Shown here one piece after another: positions 16,973 through 27,681 of a stretch of 64,000 bases of DNA. The position numbers were made by a program, and so were the translations under genes. Within the stretch, counting starts at the first letter, position 1, and each line of letters opens with the position of its first letter. The notes under the pieces are model-generated. The model did no database searches and had not been told where the DNA came from. It saw only the letters and a list, made by a program, of their open reading frames with translations. Origin of the DNA: Sutcliffiella horikoshii (GTDB lineage Bacteria; Bacillota; Bacilli; Bacillales; Bacillaceae_I); assembly GCF_021991925.1 (NCBI RefSeq), contig NZ_RXZI01000003.1, positions 124,001 through 188,000 on the forward strand, given 5' to 3'.

Positions 16973-16986
16973 TTAAAACGCTTTCA
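16973..16986. promoter_or_regulatory. cre-like site between acuA and acsA
   Basis: TTAAAACGCTTTCA, one mismatch from the CcpA operator TGWAARCGYTWWCW. Lies about 100 bp before the acsA start point and 86 bp before the acuA ATG, so it could serve the acu side, the acs side or both. Both are catabolite-repressed in B. subtilis. Confidence 0.75.
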
Positions 16987-17054
16987 TCACGCTCTACCTC
17001 TAGTCTACTAGAAAATACGAAATTATTCATGTAATAATATCAATTTTTAAAAAA

Positions 17055-17083
17055 TTGAGAAAAAACTCCATCTGTACTATAAT
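17055..17083 (+). promoter_or_regulatory. Sigma-A promoter of acsA
   Basis: TTGAGA (17055-17060), 17-bp spacer, TATAAT (17078-17083). Confidence 0.8.
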
Positions 17084-17117
17084 AGAATTGTAGATTATAC
17101 ATAAGGGGTGTTTGTGG

Positions 17118-18836
17118 ATGAAAGTGGAAGCGTTACCAGTAACGAAGGGGAACTACAATCTAGAAGACTATGAACAAACCTATCGTAATTTTGATTGGTC
17201 AGAGGTGGAAAAGAACTTCAGCTTTGCCGAAACAGGAAGAGTCAATGTGGCATATGAAGCAATTGATCGCCATGCAGAATCTGCACGAAAAAATAAAGTG
17301 GCATTGTATTATCGTGATCCAGAACGTGATGAAAAGTACACGTTCAAGGAAATGAAAGAAATGTCCAACAAGGCGGGAAACATTTTAAAACAGACGTGTG
17401 ATGTGGAAAAGGGAGACCGTGTCTTCATCTTTATGCCGCGCTCACCGGAATTATATTTTGCCGTTCTAGGTGCCATTAAGCTTGGTGCAATTGTCGGGCC
17501 ATTATTTGAAGCGTTCATGGAGGGTGCTGTTAAAGATCGCTTGGAAGATAGTGAAGCAAAAGTGATCGTAACGACTCCTGAACTTCTAAAAAGAATTCCT
17601 CTTGATGATCTTCCCGCATTGAAGCATGTGGTACTTGTCGGGGATGATGTGAAAGAGGAAGGTCCTTATGTGGACTTCCTTTCCCGTATGAAAGATGCGA
17701 GCAAAAAGCTTCAAATGGAATGGGTAGAAAAGACGGATGGATTAGTCCTTCATTATACTAGTGGATCTACAGGTAAGCCTAAAGGGGTACTGCATGTGCA
17801 TAATGCGATGGTGCAGCACTATCAAACGGCGAAATGGGTACTTGACCTGAAGGAAGAAGATGTGTACTGGTGTACGGCAGATCCAGGTTGGGTAACAGGG
17901 ACTGCTTATGGAATCTTCGGCCCTTGGCTTGTAGGGGCATCCAATGTCATTGTTGGTGGACGTTTCAGACCGGAAGCATGGTATGAAACAATCTCTGATT
18001 ATGGTGTATCTGTATGGTATAGCGCGCCAACAGCATTCCGCATGCTGATGGGAGCAGGGGATGAAGTGGTGAAGAAGTATGACCTTTCCTCCTTGCGTCA
18101 TATCTTGAGTGTCGGGGAGCCTTTAAATCCCGAAGTTATTCGTTGGGGAGTGAAGGTATTTAACCTGCGCGTCCATGATACATGGTGGATGACAGAAACA
18201 GGAGCCCAGCTGATTTGTAACTATCCTGCAATGGAAATTAAGCCTGGTTCCATGGGTAAACCGATTCCGGGAGTAGAAGCAGCAATTGTAGATGATCAAG
18301 GAAATGAATTGCCTCCATACCGCATGGGTAACCTTGCCATTAAAAAAGGCTGGCCGTCCATGATGCACACCATCTGGAACAATAAAGAGAAATATGAGTC
18401 TTATTTCATGCCTGGTGACTGGTATGTATCCGGGGACTCCGCTTATATGGATGAAGAAGGCTACTTCTGGTTCCAAGGCCGTATCGATGATGTTATCATG
18501 ACATCTGGTGAGCGTGTCGGGCCATTTGAAGTGGAAAGCAAGCTTGTCGAGCACCCTGCAGTAGCAGAAGCTGGTGTAATCGGTAAACCTGATCCAGTAC
18601 GAGGAGAGATCATCAAGGCGTTCGTTGCCCTCCGTGACGGGCACACAGCAAGTGATGAGCTGAAAGAGGAGATTCGCCAATTTGTTAAACGTGGTCTCGC
18701 TGCACATGCGGCGCCACGTGAGATTGAATTCCGGGATAAGCTTCCGAAGACTAGAAGCGGTAAGATCATGCGTCGCGTGTTAAAAGCATGGGAGCTGGAT
18801 TTACCGACTGGTGATTTGTCTACAATGGAAGATTAA
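17118..18836 (+). CDS. acsA: Acetyl-CoA synthetase
   Basis: 572 residues from ATG 17118, which has AAGGGGTG 7 nt ahead; a TTG two codons earlier is less likely. Adenylate-forming enzyme: acetate + ATP + CoA to acetyl-CoA. P-loop-like YTSGSTGKPKGVLH near residue 215, WWMTETG near 355, GDSAYMDEEGYFWFQGR and DDVIMTSGERVGPFEVE near 445-470, and the acetylatable lysine in LPKTRSGKIMRR near 550. That lysine is the target of AcuA/AcuC encoded next door. A cre-like site lies upstream. Matches Bacillus AcsA in length. Confidence 0.97.
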   Translation: MKVEALPVTKGNYNLEDYEQTYRNFDWSEVEKNFSFAETGRVNVAYEAIDRHAESARKNKVALYYRDPERDEKYTFKEMKEMSNKAGNILKQTCDVEKGDRVFIFMPRSPELYFAVLGAIKLGAIVGPLFEAFMEGAVKDRLEDSEAKVIVTTPELLKRIPLDDLPALKHVVLVGDDVKEEGPYVDFLSRMKDASKKLQMEWVEKTDGLVLHYTSGSTGKPKGVLHVHNAMVQHYQTAKWVLDLKEEDVYWCTADPGWVTGTAYGIFGPWLVGASNVIVGGRFRPEAWYETISDYGVSVWYSAPTAFRMLMGAGDEVVKKYDLSSLRHILSVGEPLNPEVIRWGVKVFNLRVHDTWWMTETGAQLICNYPAMEIKPGSMGKPIPGVEAAIVDDQGNELPPYRMGNLAIKKGWPSMMHTIWNNKEKYESYFMPGDWYVSGDSAYMDEEGYFWFQGRIDDVIMTSGERVGPFEVESKLVEHPAVAEAGVIGKPDPVRGEIIKAFVALRDGHTASDELKEEIRQFVKRGLAAHAAPREIEFRDKLPKTRSGKIMRRVLKAWELDLPTGDLSTMED

Positions 18837-18851
18837 TGAGCTTAGTTTTCA

Positions 18852-18893
18852 AACAACAACCTGCCGTTTTGCGGTGGGTTGTTGTTTTTTTAA
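18852..18893 (+). terminator. Terminator after acsA
   Basis: AACAACAACCTGCC / GGTGGGTTGTTGTT stem followed by seven T. Confidence 0.85.
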
Positions 18894-18943
18894 TTGGATT
18901 TTTTGAATATGGGGGAGGTGAGGTTTGTCGAATTTTGTTGGAA

Positions 18944-19034
18944 GGTAGAAGGTTTTCTCTAAAAGGTAGAAGGTCGCATGAAAGTGGTAGAAACTATCCA
19001 CTAAAGTGTAGAACATTCCGCCTAAATGGTAGAA
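18944..19034. repeat. 21-bp-period array, core GGTAGAA (5 units)
   Basis: Core GGTAGAA (once TGTAGAA) at 18944, 18965, 18986, 19007 and 19028: exactly 21 bp apart. The ~14 bp between cores share little sequence. Non-coding gap between the acsA terminator and the MFS gene. Confidence 0.85.
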
Positions 19035-19131
19035 CAAAAAGAAATATTCGACTTTTTAAAATTTCGTATTGCGAAATAAACCTAAACAAGAGTACTATAG
19101 ATACAGAACATAGAGAATAGGGGAAGCCGCA

Positions 19132-20355
19132 ATGGGAAAACATAAATTATTTTTATACACGAAAGCATTATCAGACTTCGGCTCTTTTATGGATTTAATC
19201 GTATTGAATGTAGTCGTTTATGCAGCAACAGGGAGCCCTGTCTGGTTGGCTGCAACAATGGCAGCCAGAACAATCGGTGGGGTTTTGGCAAGCCTCGTAA
19301 GTGGGGTGGCAGCAGATAAATGGAACAGGAAGGCCATCATGCTTGTGACAGACATCTTGAGAGCCGGATTGATTCTTCTGTTGATTCCTTTTCCGGATCC
19401 AGTTATGATCCTGGTAGTATCTGCGATGATCGGTTTTATCAATAGCTTTTTTATGGTCAGTTTCAGTGCAGAAGTTCCTCAAATATTCGGCCAGGACAAA
19501 ATAATTGAAACCAATTCCCTTATTGCCAGGTTGACATCGATTAGCCTTGTTACCGGCTTTATTGGCGCCGGGATTATTACGGAAGTGTTAGGATATAAAT
19601 ACACCCTGATGATTGATGCAGCGACCTATCTTTTATCTGGGGTTGTACTGTGGCGGATGAAATGGAACACAACAGAAGCCAAGGCGAGCAAGGAACTTGT
19701 TACAGGATTTAAAAATAGTGCATTGTCCATTATCAGGGATACGAAGGAAGTATATAAATATTTAAAGGTTGCACCTATGCTTCTTATGATCAACATCGTG
19801 TTTCTTGTCGGCGCTTTTGCAGGTAGTTCGCATAATCTGGGGATTCCATTATTGGCAGAACAGATTAATGGGGAGCGTCAAAGCTTTTATTACGGCATGA
19901 TTTGGGGTGTATGGGGGATAGGTTCCGTTCTTGCGACATACACCATTCCAAAATTAAAAATTATCAGGAGCGATAAAATTTATTCCGTCTTTTTTTTATC
20001 GGCCATGTTCATGTCACTGGGCTTCATTATCTTCTTATCCAATACAGTTGTCAGCGTGATTTTATTTTTCGCATTTTTAACAGGAGTATTTGATGCGTGT
20101 TTTACCACGTTACATGCAAGTATTCTGCAAAAATCGGAAAATTACATAAGGGGCCGTGTTTTCGCAGTTGGAATGCTGTTGAAATCGTTAGGATTCGCTC
20201 TGGGATTTGTCCTTGCTCCCCTTTTATTGAAAGGCTTCACAATGCCTCAGATGGTTTGGTTCCTTCATGGAACACTCATCACTACCTCTCTTGTAGTCCT
20301 TATTGTGGCAAGCATATGGAGTAGTAAGAAGAAGCAGGAAGCGGCGTTGATGTAA
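19132..20355 (+). CDS. MFS transporter, probable exporter
   Basis: 407 residues, about twelve membrane helices, beginning KALSDFGSFMDLIVLNVVVY and with the loop motif GVAADKWNRKAIMLVTDILR (MFS motif A between helices 2 and 3) near residue 60. It belongs to the MFS_3-like group that includes macrolide and siderophore exporters; the substrate cannot be told. Ends with a basic tail (SSKKKQEA). Alone between the acsA terminator/repeat array and a bidirectional terminator shared with the PBP gene; not part of the conserved B. subtilis order. Confidence 0.82.
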   Translation: MGKHKLFLYTKALSDFGSFMDLIVLNVVVYAATGSPVWLAATMAARTIGGVLASLVSGVAADKWNRKAIMLVTDILRAGLILLLIPFPDPVMILVVSAMIGFINSFFMVSFSAEVPQIFGQDKIIETNSLIARLTSISLVTGFIGAGIITEVLGYKYTLMIDAATYLLSGVVLWRMKWNTTEAKASKELVTGFKNSALSIIRDTKEVYKYLKVAPMLLMINIVFLVGAFAGSSHNLGIPLLAEQINGERQSFYYGMIWGVWGIGSVLATYTIPKLKIIRSDKIYSVFFLSAMFMSLGFIIFLSNTVVSVILFFAFLTGVFDACFTTLHASILQKSENYIRGRVFAVGMLLKSLGFALGFVLAPLLLKGFTMPQMVWFLHGTLITTSLVVLIVASIWSSKKKQEAALM

Positions 20356-20358
20356 CAT

Positions 20359-20396
20359 AAAAAGGCACTTGCCCCAGTGGATCAAGTGCCTTTTTT
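20359..20396. terminator. Bidirectional terminator between MFS and PBP genes
   Basis: AAAAAGGCACTTG / CAAGTGCCTTTTTT stem, A- and T-flanked, usable on both strands. Confidence 0.85.
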
Positions 20397-20416
20397 ACAT
20401 TCTTAGAAAAGAGAAA

Positions 20417-23362
20417 TCAATCTTCTTCGTCATCTCCGCTATCATCTGGTGGTGGATCTGTGGTATTATCGTCGCCACTTCCGCCGCCGTCGTTGTTTCC
20501 ACCACCACCGTTTCCACCACCATTACCGCCGCCATTGGAAGGTGGTTTTGGATCTGGTTTTGGCTTTGGCTTAGGTTCTTCTTTCTTGTCGGGATCCCCA
20601 AGCTTCACAGAGCTTGAAGGGGACGACTCTTTGCCACTTGCATTAACGGCAGTGACATAGAAGAAACCAGATTTTTGTGAGACATTTGTTGATAGATTTT
20701 TCCCAGCCTGCACAGCCGCAATTTTGCTGGCAGAGCTTGAACTGTTCGCTTTATAGTAGACGTAATAACCGATAACGTCCTTTTGAGAACTTGCGGACCA
20801 TTTCAGGGTGGAACCGGAAATGCTCACACCACCAACTTGTCCAGGTGCTGAACTATTGGATGGTAGTGGATCCGTTGATAGTACGGTCAAACCATCAAAG
20901 ATCGAACTATTTGGCATGTACTCTGCCAGCTCTTCCACACTGCTAATTTGTAATTTCTTTAAGAAATCAGGTTTCAGCATTGGTCCTTCTTTTACAAACT
21001 CTCTTGGAGTGGAACTTAACGGTGCATACGCCACATCGCCAATTTGAACATATTTTCCTGTTGTCAGGCTGTCGTCCGTTCTGGTAGGAGCATATTTTGC
21101 ATTGAATAGATCTTCCCCAACCAACCCTGCCTTGCTGCAAAGGTCGGATGGAAGCAACCCAGACAACTTACAATAGCTTCGTCGGACGATTCCGCCTGGC
21201 ATTTGGAACTGTTCGGAAGGACCGATTAATTCAGGGTTGATGTCGTAAGCTCCGTTCAAGAGTTGTGCCCATAATAATTGACTTCTTTTAGTAGGTGTCC
21301 GATCTCCGATATTTCTTAATACGTGTCGCTCATCATAACCCATCCACAGTCCGAAAGTGATGTTAGGATTAGAGCCCATCATCCAAATATCATGAGTATC
21401 TTGTGTAGTACCTGTTTTACCAGCCCAATCTGCACGGAATTGTAGATAATCCCTAGCAGGTATGGCAGTACCCCTTTTGAAGGTATCGCGCATCGTATCA
21501 ATCATCAGGTAGGCTGTTTGTGGAGAATAGATCTCAACCGGCTCTACCTTATGCTCATAGATAACATCGCCATCTTTTGTGGTGATGCTTTCGATTAAGT
21601 ACGGTTCTACGTAATTTCCTCCGTTTGCAAAGGTTACATAACCGGCAGTGTTCTCTTCTACACTTACCCCGACTGATGGAGATCCAAGAACAGCTGATAT
21701 GTTTCCGGCATCGCCTTGTGTAAGCTTCGTGAAGTTTTGCTTGAATAGATAATCCATTGGACGTTGTGGAAGGATTTCCATATATCCGCGGATAGCTGCC
21801 AAGTTATGGGATAGGGCAACAGATTCACGAACCGTTTGTAAACCATTGAATCGGTTGTTCCAGTTGTTAGGAGACCATGGCTTTTGACCTGGAAGATTTA
21901 CCGTCAATGGTGTATCTGCAAGTATACTACCAGGCTGTAAAGTTCCCATCTCATAGGCAGGTGCATATCCTAATAATGGTTTCATCGTGGAACCGTTATG
22001 ACGCCATGTATTCGTTGCAAAGTTCAAATCCTTCAGCTTGAAGTCGCGTCCCCCAACAAAACTGATGATTGCACCTGTTTTGTTATCCATCAACAAAGCC
22101 CCTACTTGCTCTGCGTTTCTTGCAACCATTTCCCCGGTATCCGGATCTTCTTCTTCTTCATAGGAGTAAACCTTTGTATTATCGAAATAAGGGAACTCTT
22201 GCGTTATCTCCCTCATTTTTGAATAGATCTCTTTATCTATGGTAGTCTTGATGACATACCCTTTTTGCCTTAAGGCGGTGTCTGCCAAAAGCTTATATTC
22301 CCTATACAATTCATCGTTATTTTCTAGGTCTGTTTTCTCGTATCCATCATTTAATGCTAGTTGCTCAGCGATGATTTCCTGTGCTCTTTCTTCTATTTCA
22401 AATGCTACATATGGAAATTCGTCAATGGCACTATTAGTTGGACCTGTTAAGTCCTTAGTAATATCATATGCCATTGCTTCCTCGTATTGCTTGTCATCGA
22501 TATGTCCCATTGTGTGCATCCGGTGTAGAACATAGCGCATTCTTTCAAGGCCAGGCTCCAGTCCTTCCGGCGCTTTTACCTCTGCGGAACGGGTGAATGG
22601 AGTATAGGCAAAAGGACTTTGCGGCAAGCCAGCAATGAAAGCGGCCTGTGGAATCGACAGTTCCCCTATATCTACGCCAAAGATACCTTCAGCTGCAGTC
22701 TGGGCTCCTGCGATGTTTCTACCATTTGAATCCCTTCCGAATGGGGAAACGTTTAAGTATGCTTCTAAAATCTCTTCTTTTGAAAAATAGTTTTCTAATC
22801 GAAGGGCAAGAAGAATCTCTTTCGCTTTACGATCAAAGGAGACTTCGTTTGTTAAAACTTGGTTCTTGATTAATTGCTGTGTCAACGTACTACCACCGGT
22901 TTGGTTGGCCGAGTTTGTCACTTCTTGAACAATGGCACGGACAATCGCTTTTGGTACGACCCCTTCATGCTCGTAGAAGTACTCATCCTCCGTGGAGATA
23001 AGCGCGTTGATTAAATGCTCTGAAACGTTATCCAGGGACACTTCTTCACGAAGTAGATCTGCACGATATTTTCCCAAATAAACGTCATCTGCAAAATACA
23101 TTTCTGTAGATTCTTCGTAGTTGTAAATGTTTGTTCTCATATCTTCATAAGAACGGATAGGCTCCTCCTTTACCAGTGCGGCAAAATATCCGGCACCAGC
23201 ACCACCAGCGAAAGACACGCCGATCAATCCGATAACGAGAAAAACAAGAATTAGATTCCACACTACTAAATATGTAATGTTGGCGCCTTTTTTCGTCTTA
23301 TTATTTACAAAAAATCGAAAAAAGGTCTGCGATTTTTCTTTGAACTTGTCGTAGTTTGACAT
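20417..23362 (-). CDS. Class A penicillin-binding protein with Fn3-like domain and Gly-rich tail
   Basis: 981 residues. Short cytoplasmic N-terminus, one membrane helix (~residues 30-55), glycosyltransferase 51 domain (STEDEYFYEHEGV near 123, GGSTLTQQLIKNQ near 155, RKAKEILLALRLE) and a transpeptidase domain with all three motifs: STMK near residue 455, SHN near 520, KTGTT near 660. It polymerises and cross-links peptidoglycan outside the membrane. After the catalytic part comes an Fn3-like module (WSASSQKDVIGYYVYYK, ~840-910) and a low-complexity tail of Lys-Pro, Gly-Asn and acidic runs. The tail is probably wall- or surface-exposed. Single gene, divergent from tyrS. Which B. subtilis PBP is closest cannot be fixed by eye. 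Confidence 0.92.
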   Translation of the reverse strand: MSNYDKFKEKSQTFFRFFVNNKTKKGANITYLVVWNLILVFLVIGLIGVSFAGGAGAGYFAALVKEEPIRSYEDMRTNIYNYEESTEMYFADDVYLGKYRADLLREEVSLDNVSEHLINALISTEDEYFYEHEGVVPKAIVRAIVQEVTNSANQTGGSTLTQQLIKNQVLTNEVSFDRKAKEILLALRLENYFSKEEILEAYLNVSPFGRDSNGRNIAGAQTAAEGIFGVDIGELSIPQAAFIAGLPQSPFAYTPFTRSAEVKAPEGLEPGLERMRYVLHRMHTMGHIDDKQYEEAMAYDITKDLTGPTNSAIDEFPYVAFEIEERAQEIIAEQLALNDGYEKTDLENNDELYREYKLLADTALRQKGYVIKTTIDKEIYSKMREITQEFPYFDNTKVYSYEEEEDPDTGEMVARNAEQVGALLMDNKTGAIISFVGGRDFKLKDLNFATNTWRHNGSTMKPLLGYAPAYEMGTLQPGSILADTPLTVNLPGQKPWSPNNWNNRFNGLQTVRESVALSHNLAAIRGYMEILPQRPMDYLFKQNFTKLTQGDAGNISAVLGSPSVGVSVEENTAGYVTFANGGNYVEPYLIESITTKDGDVIYEHKVEPVEIYSPQTAYLMIDTMRDTFKRGTAIPARDYLQFRADWAGKTGTTQDTHDIWMMGSNPNITFGLWMGYDERHVLRNIGDRTPTKRSQLLWAQLLNGAYDINPELIGPSEQFQMPGGIVRRSYCKLSGLLPSDLCSKAGLVGEDLFNAKYAPTRTDDSLTTGKYVQIGDVAYAPLSSTPREFVKEGPMLKPDFLKKLQISSVEELAEYMPNSSIFDGLTVLSTDPLPSNSSAPGQVGGVSISGSTLKWSASSQKDVIGYYVYYKANSSSSASKIAAVQAGKNLSTNVSQKSGFFYVTAVNASGKESSPSSSVKLGDPDKKEEPKPKPKPDPKPPSNGGGNGGGNGGGGNNDGGGSGDDNTTDPPPDDSGDDEED

Positions 23363-23527
23363 AATTTATCTACCCCCCGGCAAATCATACTAATTATAGC
23401 ATATTGAGGTTTTATAGCGACAAACTTTTTATTCTTTACCAAAATTTTCTTAAAGATTATATTGACATGAAACTCATTTTTATGGTAAAAAGACTTTATA
23501 TAAATTTTTGATTAGTTATAGAATGTG

Positions 23528-23780
23528 CTAAGACAGGAATAAGTAGTACAAATAGGCATGCTTAAAGAGAGCTGATGGTTGGTGAGAATCAGTACACCTG
23601 TTTGGATGAATTACCTCCTCGAGCATCTTTTGGGAAAGGCTTAACGTAGGCTTAGTAGCAGGAGACGGTGAGAACCGTTACATTTTTGAGTGGGAAAGCG
23701 GCTTAGTCTGCTTTTCAATTAGGGTGGTACCGCGTATAAACTCGTCCCTTCTTTTATAGGAGGGATGGGTTTTTTTGTGT
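23528..23780 (+). promoter_or_regulatory. T-box leader of tyrS (tyrosine)
   Basis: The T-box sequence AGGGTGGTACCGCG is at 23721-23734. A probable specifier TAC (Tyr) sits at 23593-23595 in the first stem region (AATCAGTACACC). The terminator is CTCGTCCCTT / GAGGGATGGG followed by TTTTTTT (about 23740-23778). Uncharged tRNA-Tyr would stabilise the antiterminator and turn on tyrS. Confidence 0.93.
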
Positions 23781-23802
23781 TTTGGAACACTCTTTGACAC
23801 CG

Positions 23803-23927
23803 CTGTTGATTTCCGCACGGAGCTTCGCTTTCCACGGGGCGCCTGTGGAGCCTCCTCGGCAAACCTGCGGGGTCTCCACTACCCGCTACCTCCCGTTGGA
23901 GTCTGCGCTCTGTGCTACAATCAACAG
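23803..23927 (-). repeat. Fold-back repeat copy 4 (inside the tyrS leader)
   Basis: Outer arms CTGTTGATT (23803-23811) / AATCAACAG (23919-23927), inner stem TGTGGAG / CTCCACT. It lies between the T-box terminator and the tyrS ribosome site, so it is transcribed whenever tyrS is induced. Confidence 0.8.
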
Positions 23928-23958
23928 CTAGGGTTTTAAAACAATCAAACTTTCTTAG

Positions 23959-25236
<1,278 letters not shown>

Positions 25237-25245
25237 CTTTTTGTG

Positions 25246-25275
25246 AGGGCTGTCCGTTTGGGCAGTCTTTTTTTT
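25246..25275 (+). terminator. Terminator after tyrS
   Basis: GGGCTGTCC / GGGCAGTCT stem (G-U pairs included) followed by eight T. Confidence 0.7.
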
Positions 25276-25335
25276 ACACTCACAAATTGATAGGTGGTAA
25301 ACTTGTTTATAAAGTGCTTACTAGGAGGGATGGAA

Positions 25336-26001
25336 TTGTTTCGAAAAGAGGTTTATGTTTTTGATAATGACAAGCCGATTAAAGCTGTTATCCGAAATTA
25401 TCAGGAAAAGGACTTTGCGCAACTGATTCGCGTACAGCAGGAGTGTTTTCCGCCACCATTTCCATCAGAGCTGTGGTGGACCGAGGAACAGCTGAAGAAT
25501 CATGTGAATTTGTTTCCGGAAGGGGCACTTTGTGTAGAAATTGATGGGGAGATTGCTGGATCGATGACTGGCTTGCGTGTTAATTATTCCCCAGGTGAGC
25601 CTGATCATTCTTGGGAGCAAATTACGGATAACGGCTACATTCGTAACCACCAGCCTGAAGGAAACACTTTGTATGTGGTGGATATCAGCGTCAGTCCATC
25701 ATACCGGAAACTTGGGCTTGGTAAGTGGCTCATGCAATCTATGTATGAAGTGGTCATACAGCTTGGGATGGAACGCTTACTTGGTGGTGGAAGGATGCCG
25801 CATTATCATAAGTATGAAGATGAAATGTCAGCGGAGGACTACCTTGAAAAAGTGGTGAGTGGCGACATCAAGGACCCTGTCATTACCTTCCTTTTACGCT
25901 GTGGAAGGAGCCCTGTAAAAGTGGCGCAAAACTACCTGGAAGACGAGGATTCACGTAACTATGCCACCTTAATGGAATGGAAAAATCCTTTTAGGCAATA
26001 A
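25336..26001 (+). CDS. GNAT family acetyltransferase
   Basis: 221 residues from a TTG at 25336; AGGAGG lies 7 nt ahead, whereas the ATG at 25330 and GTG at 25294 are badly spaced. GNAT fold with acetyl-CoA loop VSPSYRKLGLGKWLM near residue 120 and the strand YVVDISV before it. The insert HYHKYEDEMSAEDYLEKVV after the loop is typical of a Bacillus subgroup of unknown substrate. Transcribed on its own between tyrS and rpsD and followed by a terminator. Confidence 0.82.
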   Translation: MFRKEVYVFDNDKPIKAVIRNYQEKDFAQLIRVQQECFPPPFPSELWWTEEQLKNHVNLFPEGALCVEIDGEIAGSMTGLRVNYSPGEPDHSWEQITDNGYIRNHQPEGNTLYVVDISVSPSYRKLGLGKWLMQSMYEVVIQLGMERLLGGGRMPHYHKYEDEMSAEDYLEKVVSGDIKDPVITFLLRCGRSPVKVAQNYLEDEDSRNYATLMEWKNPFRQ

Positions 26002-26033
26002 AAAAACAGGGCGGAAAATTCCGTCCTGTTTTT
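26002..26033. terminator. Bidirectional terminator between GNAT gene and rpsD
   Basis: AAAACAGGGCGGA / TCCGTCCTGTTTTT stem, flanked by A and T runs. Confidence 0.85.
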
Positions 26034-26046
26034 GAGGTCATCACTA

Positions 26047-26649
26047 TTAACGAGAGTAGAACTCAACGATTAGTGCTTCATTGATTTCAGCAGCTAATTC
26101 AGAGCGCTCAGGTAAACGAGTGAACGTTCCTTCTAAAGCGTCAGCACTGAAAGTTAAGAATTCTGGTACGAAGTTGTTTACTTCAACAGATTCTTTAACA
26201 GAGCTTAGGTTGCGAGACTTTTCGCGAACGCCGATTACTTGACCAGGCTTTACGCGGTAAGATGGGATATCTACGCGAGATCCATCAACCGTGATGTGAC
26301 CGTGGTTTACTAATTGACGAGCTCCACGACGAGTGCGAGCAAGACCTAAACGGTAAACTAGGTTATCTAAACGAGATTCTAAAAGAATCATGAAGTTTTC
26401 ACCGTGCTTACCTTGCATTTTACCAGCAGCATCAAAAATGCTACGGAATTGACGCTCATTTACGCCGTACATGTGACGTAATTTTTGTTTTTCTTGTAAT
26501 TGCAAGCCGTACTCAGAAAGCTTTTTACGTTGGTTAGGACCGTGTTGTCCTGGTGCGTAAGGACGCTTTTCTAATTCTTTACCTGTACCGCTTAATGAAA
26601 TGCCTAGACGGCGAGAGAGTTTCCAACTTGGACCTGTATAACGAGCCAT
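26047..26649 (-). CDS. rpsD: 30S ribosomal protein S4
   Basis: 200 residues. Starts [21 protein letters not shown]4 RNA-binding domain with [20 protein letters not shown] and [12 protein letters not shown] at ~88-130. Binds 16S rRNA early in 30S assembly and, in Bacillus, represses its own mRNA. AAGGAGGAG stands 7 nt before ATG. This is the zinc-independent form (no Cys cluster at the N-terminus). Monocistronic, between tyrS and the diguanylate cyclase region as in B. subtilis. Confidence 0.98.
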   Translation of the reverse strand: MARYTGPSWKLSRRLGISLSGTGKELEKRPYAPGQHGPNQRKKLSEYGLQLQEKQKLRHMYGVNERQFRSIFDAAGKMQGKHGENFMILLESRLDNLVYRLGLARTRRGARQLVNHGHITVDGSRVDIPSYRVKPGQVIGVREKSRNLSSVKESVEVNNFVPEFLTFSADALEGTFTRLPERSELAAEINEALIVEFYSR

Positions 26650-26726
26650 GAATGACTCCTCCTTCGTGTTATTATTTGTTGTAAAATAATAACAGATGTG
26701 ACTAATCTACTTGGACATTTTGTTTT

Positions 26727-26786
26727 CATGTATCCTCGCTCTGCAGCAAAGAGTTACACGATACACCTCCGTAAAGCAATACGGGG
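26727..26786 (-). promoter_or_regulatory. Probable S4 autoregulatory leader of rpsD
   Basis: On the minus strand CCCCGTA-TTGCTT-TACGG is followed by GTATC ... CTCTTTGCTGCAGAG ... GATAC, a nested hairpin 80-140 nt before the rpsD start. S4 in Bacillus binds such a leader on its mRNA. Assigned from position and folding only. Confidence 0.5.
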
Positions 26787-26842
26787 AACAAAATGAATCA
26801 ACATAGCATACCACATAGGCTGCAATATTTTACACAAAGGCT

Positions 26843-26872
26843 ATTATATCGGAAAAAAGGATAAGAAGTCAA
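26843..26872 (-). promoter_or_regulatory. Sigma-A promoter of rpsD
   Basis: Minus strand: TTGACT (26867-26872), 18-bp spacer, TATAAT (26843-26848). Confidence 0.8.
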
Positions 26873-26993
26873 GGATAGTTTCAAAAAGGTTGGGGACTTT
26901 ACAGTTTAAAATGTTTTGTGAACTATTAAATAGGAAAAAAAAGTAGATGTTTATGATATAATTTTTTCAGAATTATATCAAGGTGGAATGAAG

Positions 26994-27611
26994 ATGTATA
27001 AGGAAACTGGCAAGGAAAAAGTTATTCGATTCTCCATTATTGCTGCAATTGCAACTATCACACTGTACTTATTTGTAAATCAATATACTCCACAGGATGA
27101 AGCCGCCAACGCCCCGCTACATAAAAAAACAGTAAAGCAAATGGCTGTGGTCTTACAAGAGAGAAATCAGGAACAGGCCATTCCCAAGCTTACAATGGTG
27201 AGGGAACATGAAGGGGAACCGATTCTTGTTACCTATCAAGTGGATACAGAGAACAACTATCGTTTTGAAACCATGCAAGCAGTTAACCTGAAGATTGCGC
27301 CAACCGATATGCAACAGGATCAAAAAACGGATGGGGTTTGGTTGAAGGAAGAAAACAATTGGATCTACTACAACCCGGAATTGCTAGTGGAGAAAAGGCA
27401 AGAGAAATTCAGAATAAAGGCAGAACAAAGTTTTTCTACTAATATAGAAGAATTGGATACAGACAATTATGTTCTGCAAGTAAACAATAAACAGGGCCCG
27501 ATACTTGAAAAGACTTTGGAAGAAAAACCGCTATCGGTTGTTCGCCTTTCCGAGAATGAAGATTTATGGTTCGTTCTATTTGAAAAAGATACAATTTTGT
27601 TAGTGCCTTAA
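26994..27611 (+). CDS. Hypothetical membrane-anchored protein
   Basis: 205 residues from ATG 26994, which is 7 nt after AAGGTGG; the ATG two codons earlier is too close. Basic N-terminus, one membrane helix (VIRFSIIAAIATITLYLFV, residues ~9-27), then a soluble, charged extracellular part with strand-like segments such as EEKPLSVVRLSENEDLWFVL. No known motif. Stands directly before the diguanylate cyclase gene (70-nt gap). Unrecognised family. Confidence 0.7.
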   Translation: MYKETGKEKVIRFSIIAAIATITLYLFVNQYTPQDEAANAPLHKKTVKQMAVVLQERNQEQAIPKLTMVREHEGEPILVTYQVDTENNYRFETMQAVNLKIAPTDMQQDQKTDGVWLKEENNWIYYNPELLVEKRQEKFRIKAEQSFSTNIEELDTDNYVLQVNNKQGPILEKTLEEKPLSVVRLSENEDLWFVLFEKDTILLVP

Positions 27612-27681
27612 AATAATGCTAGGAAAATGTTACCTATTACCGTTATAATATAGGTAATAAGTAATATAAAAGGTGAAAATA

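Noticed and set aside
18123-18707. 194-residue minus-strand open frame
   Set aside because: Antisense to the conserved 3' half of acsA; no signals of its own.
18836-19120. 94-residue frame starting in the acsA stop
   Set aside because: Runs through the acsA terminator and the GGTAGAA array; no ribosome site and no recognisable domain.
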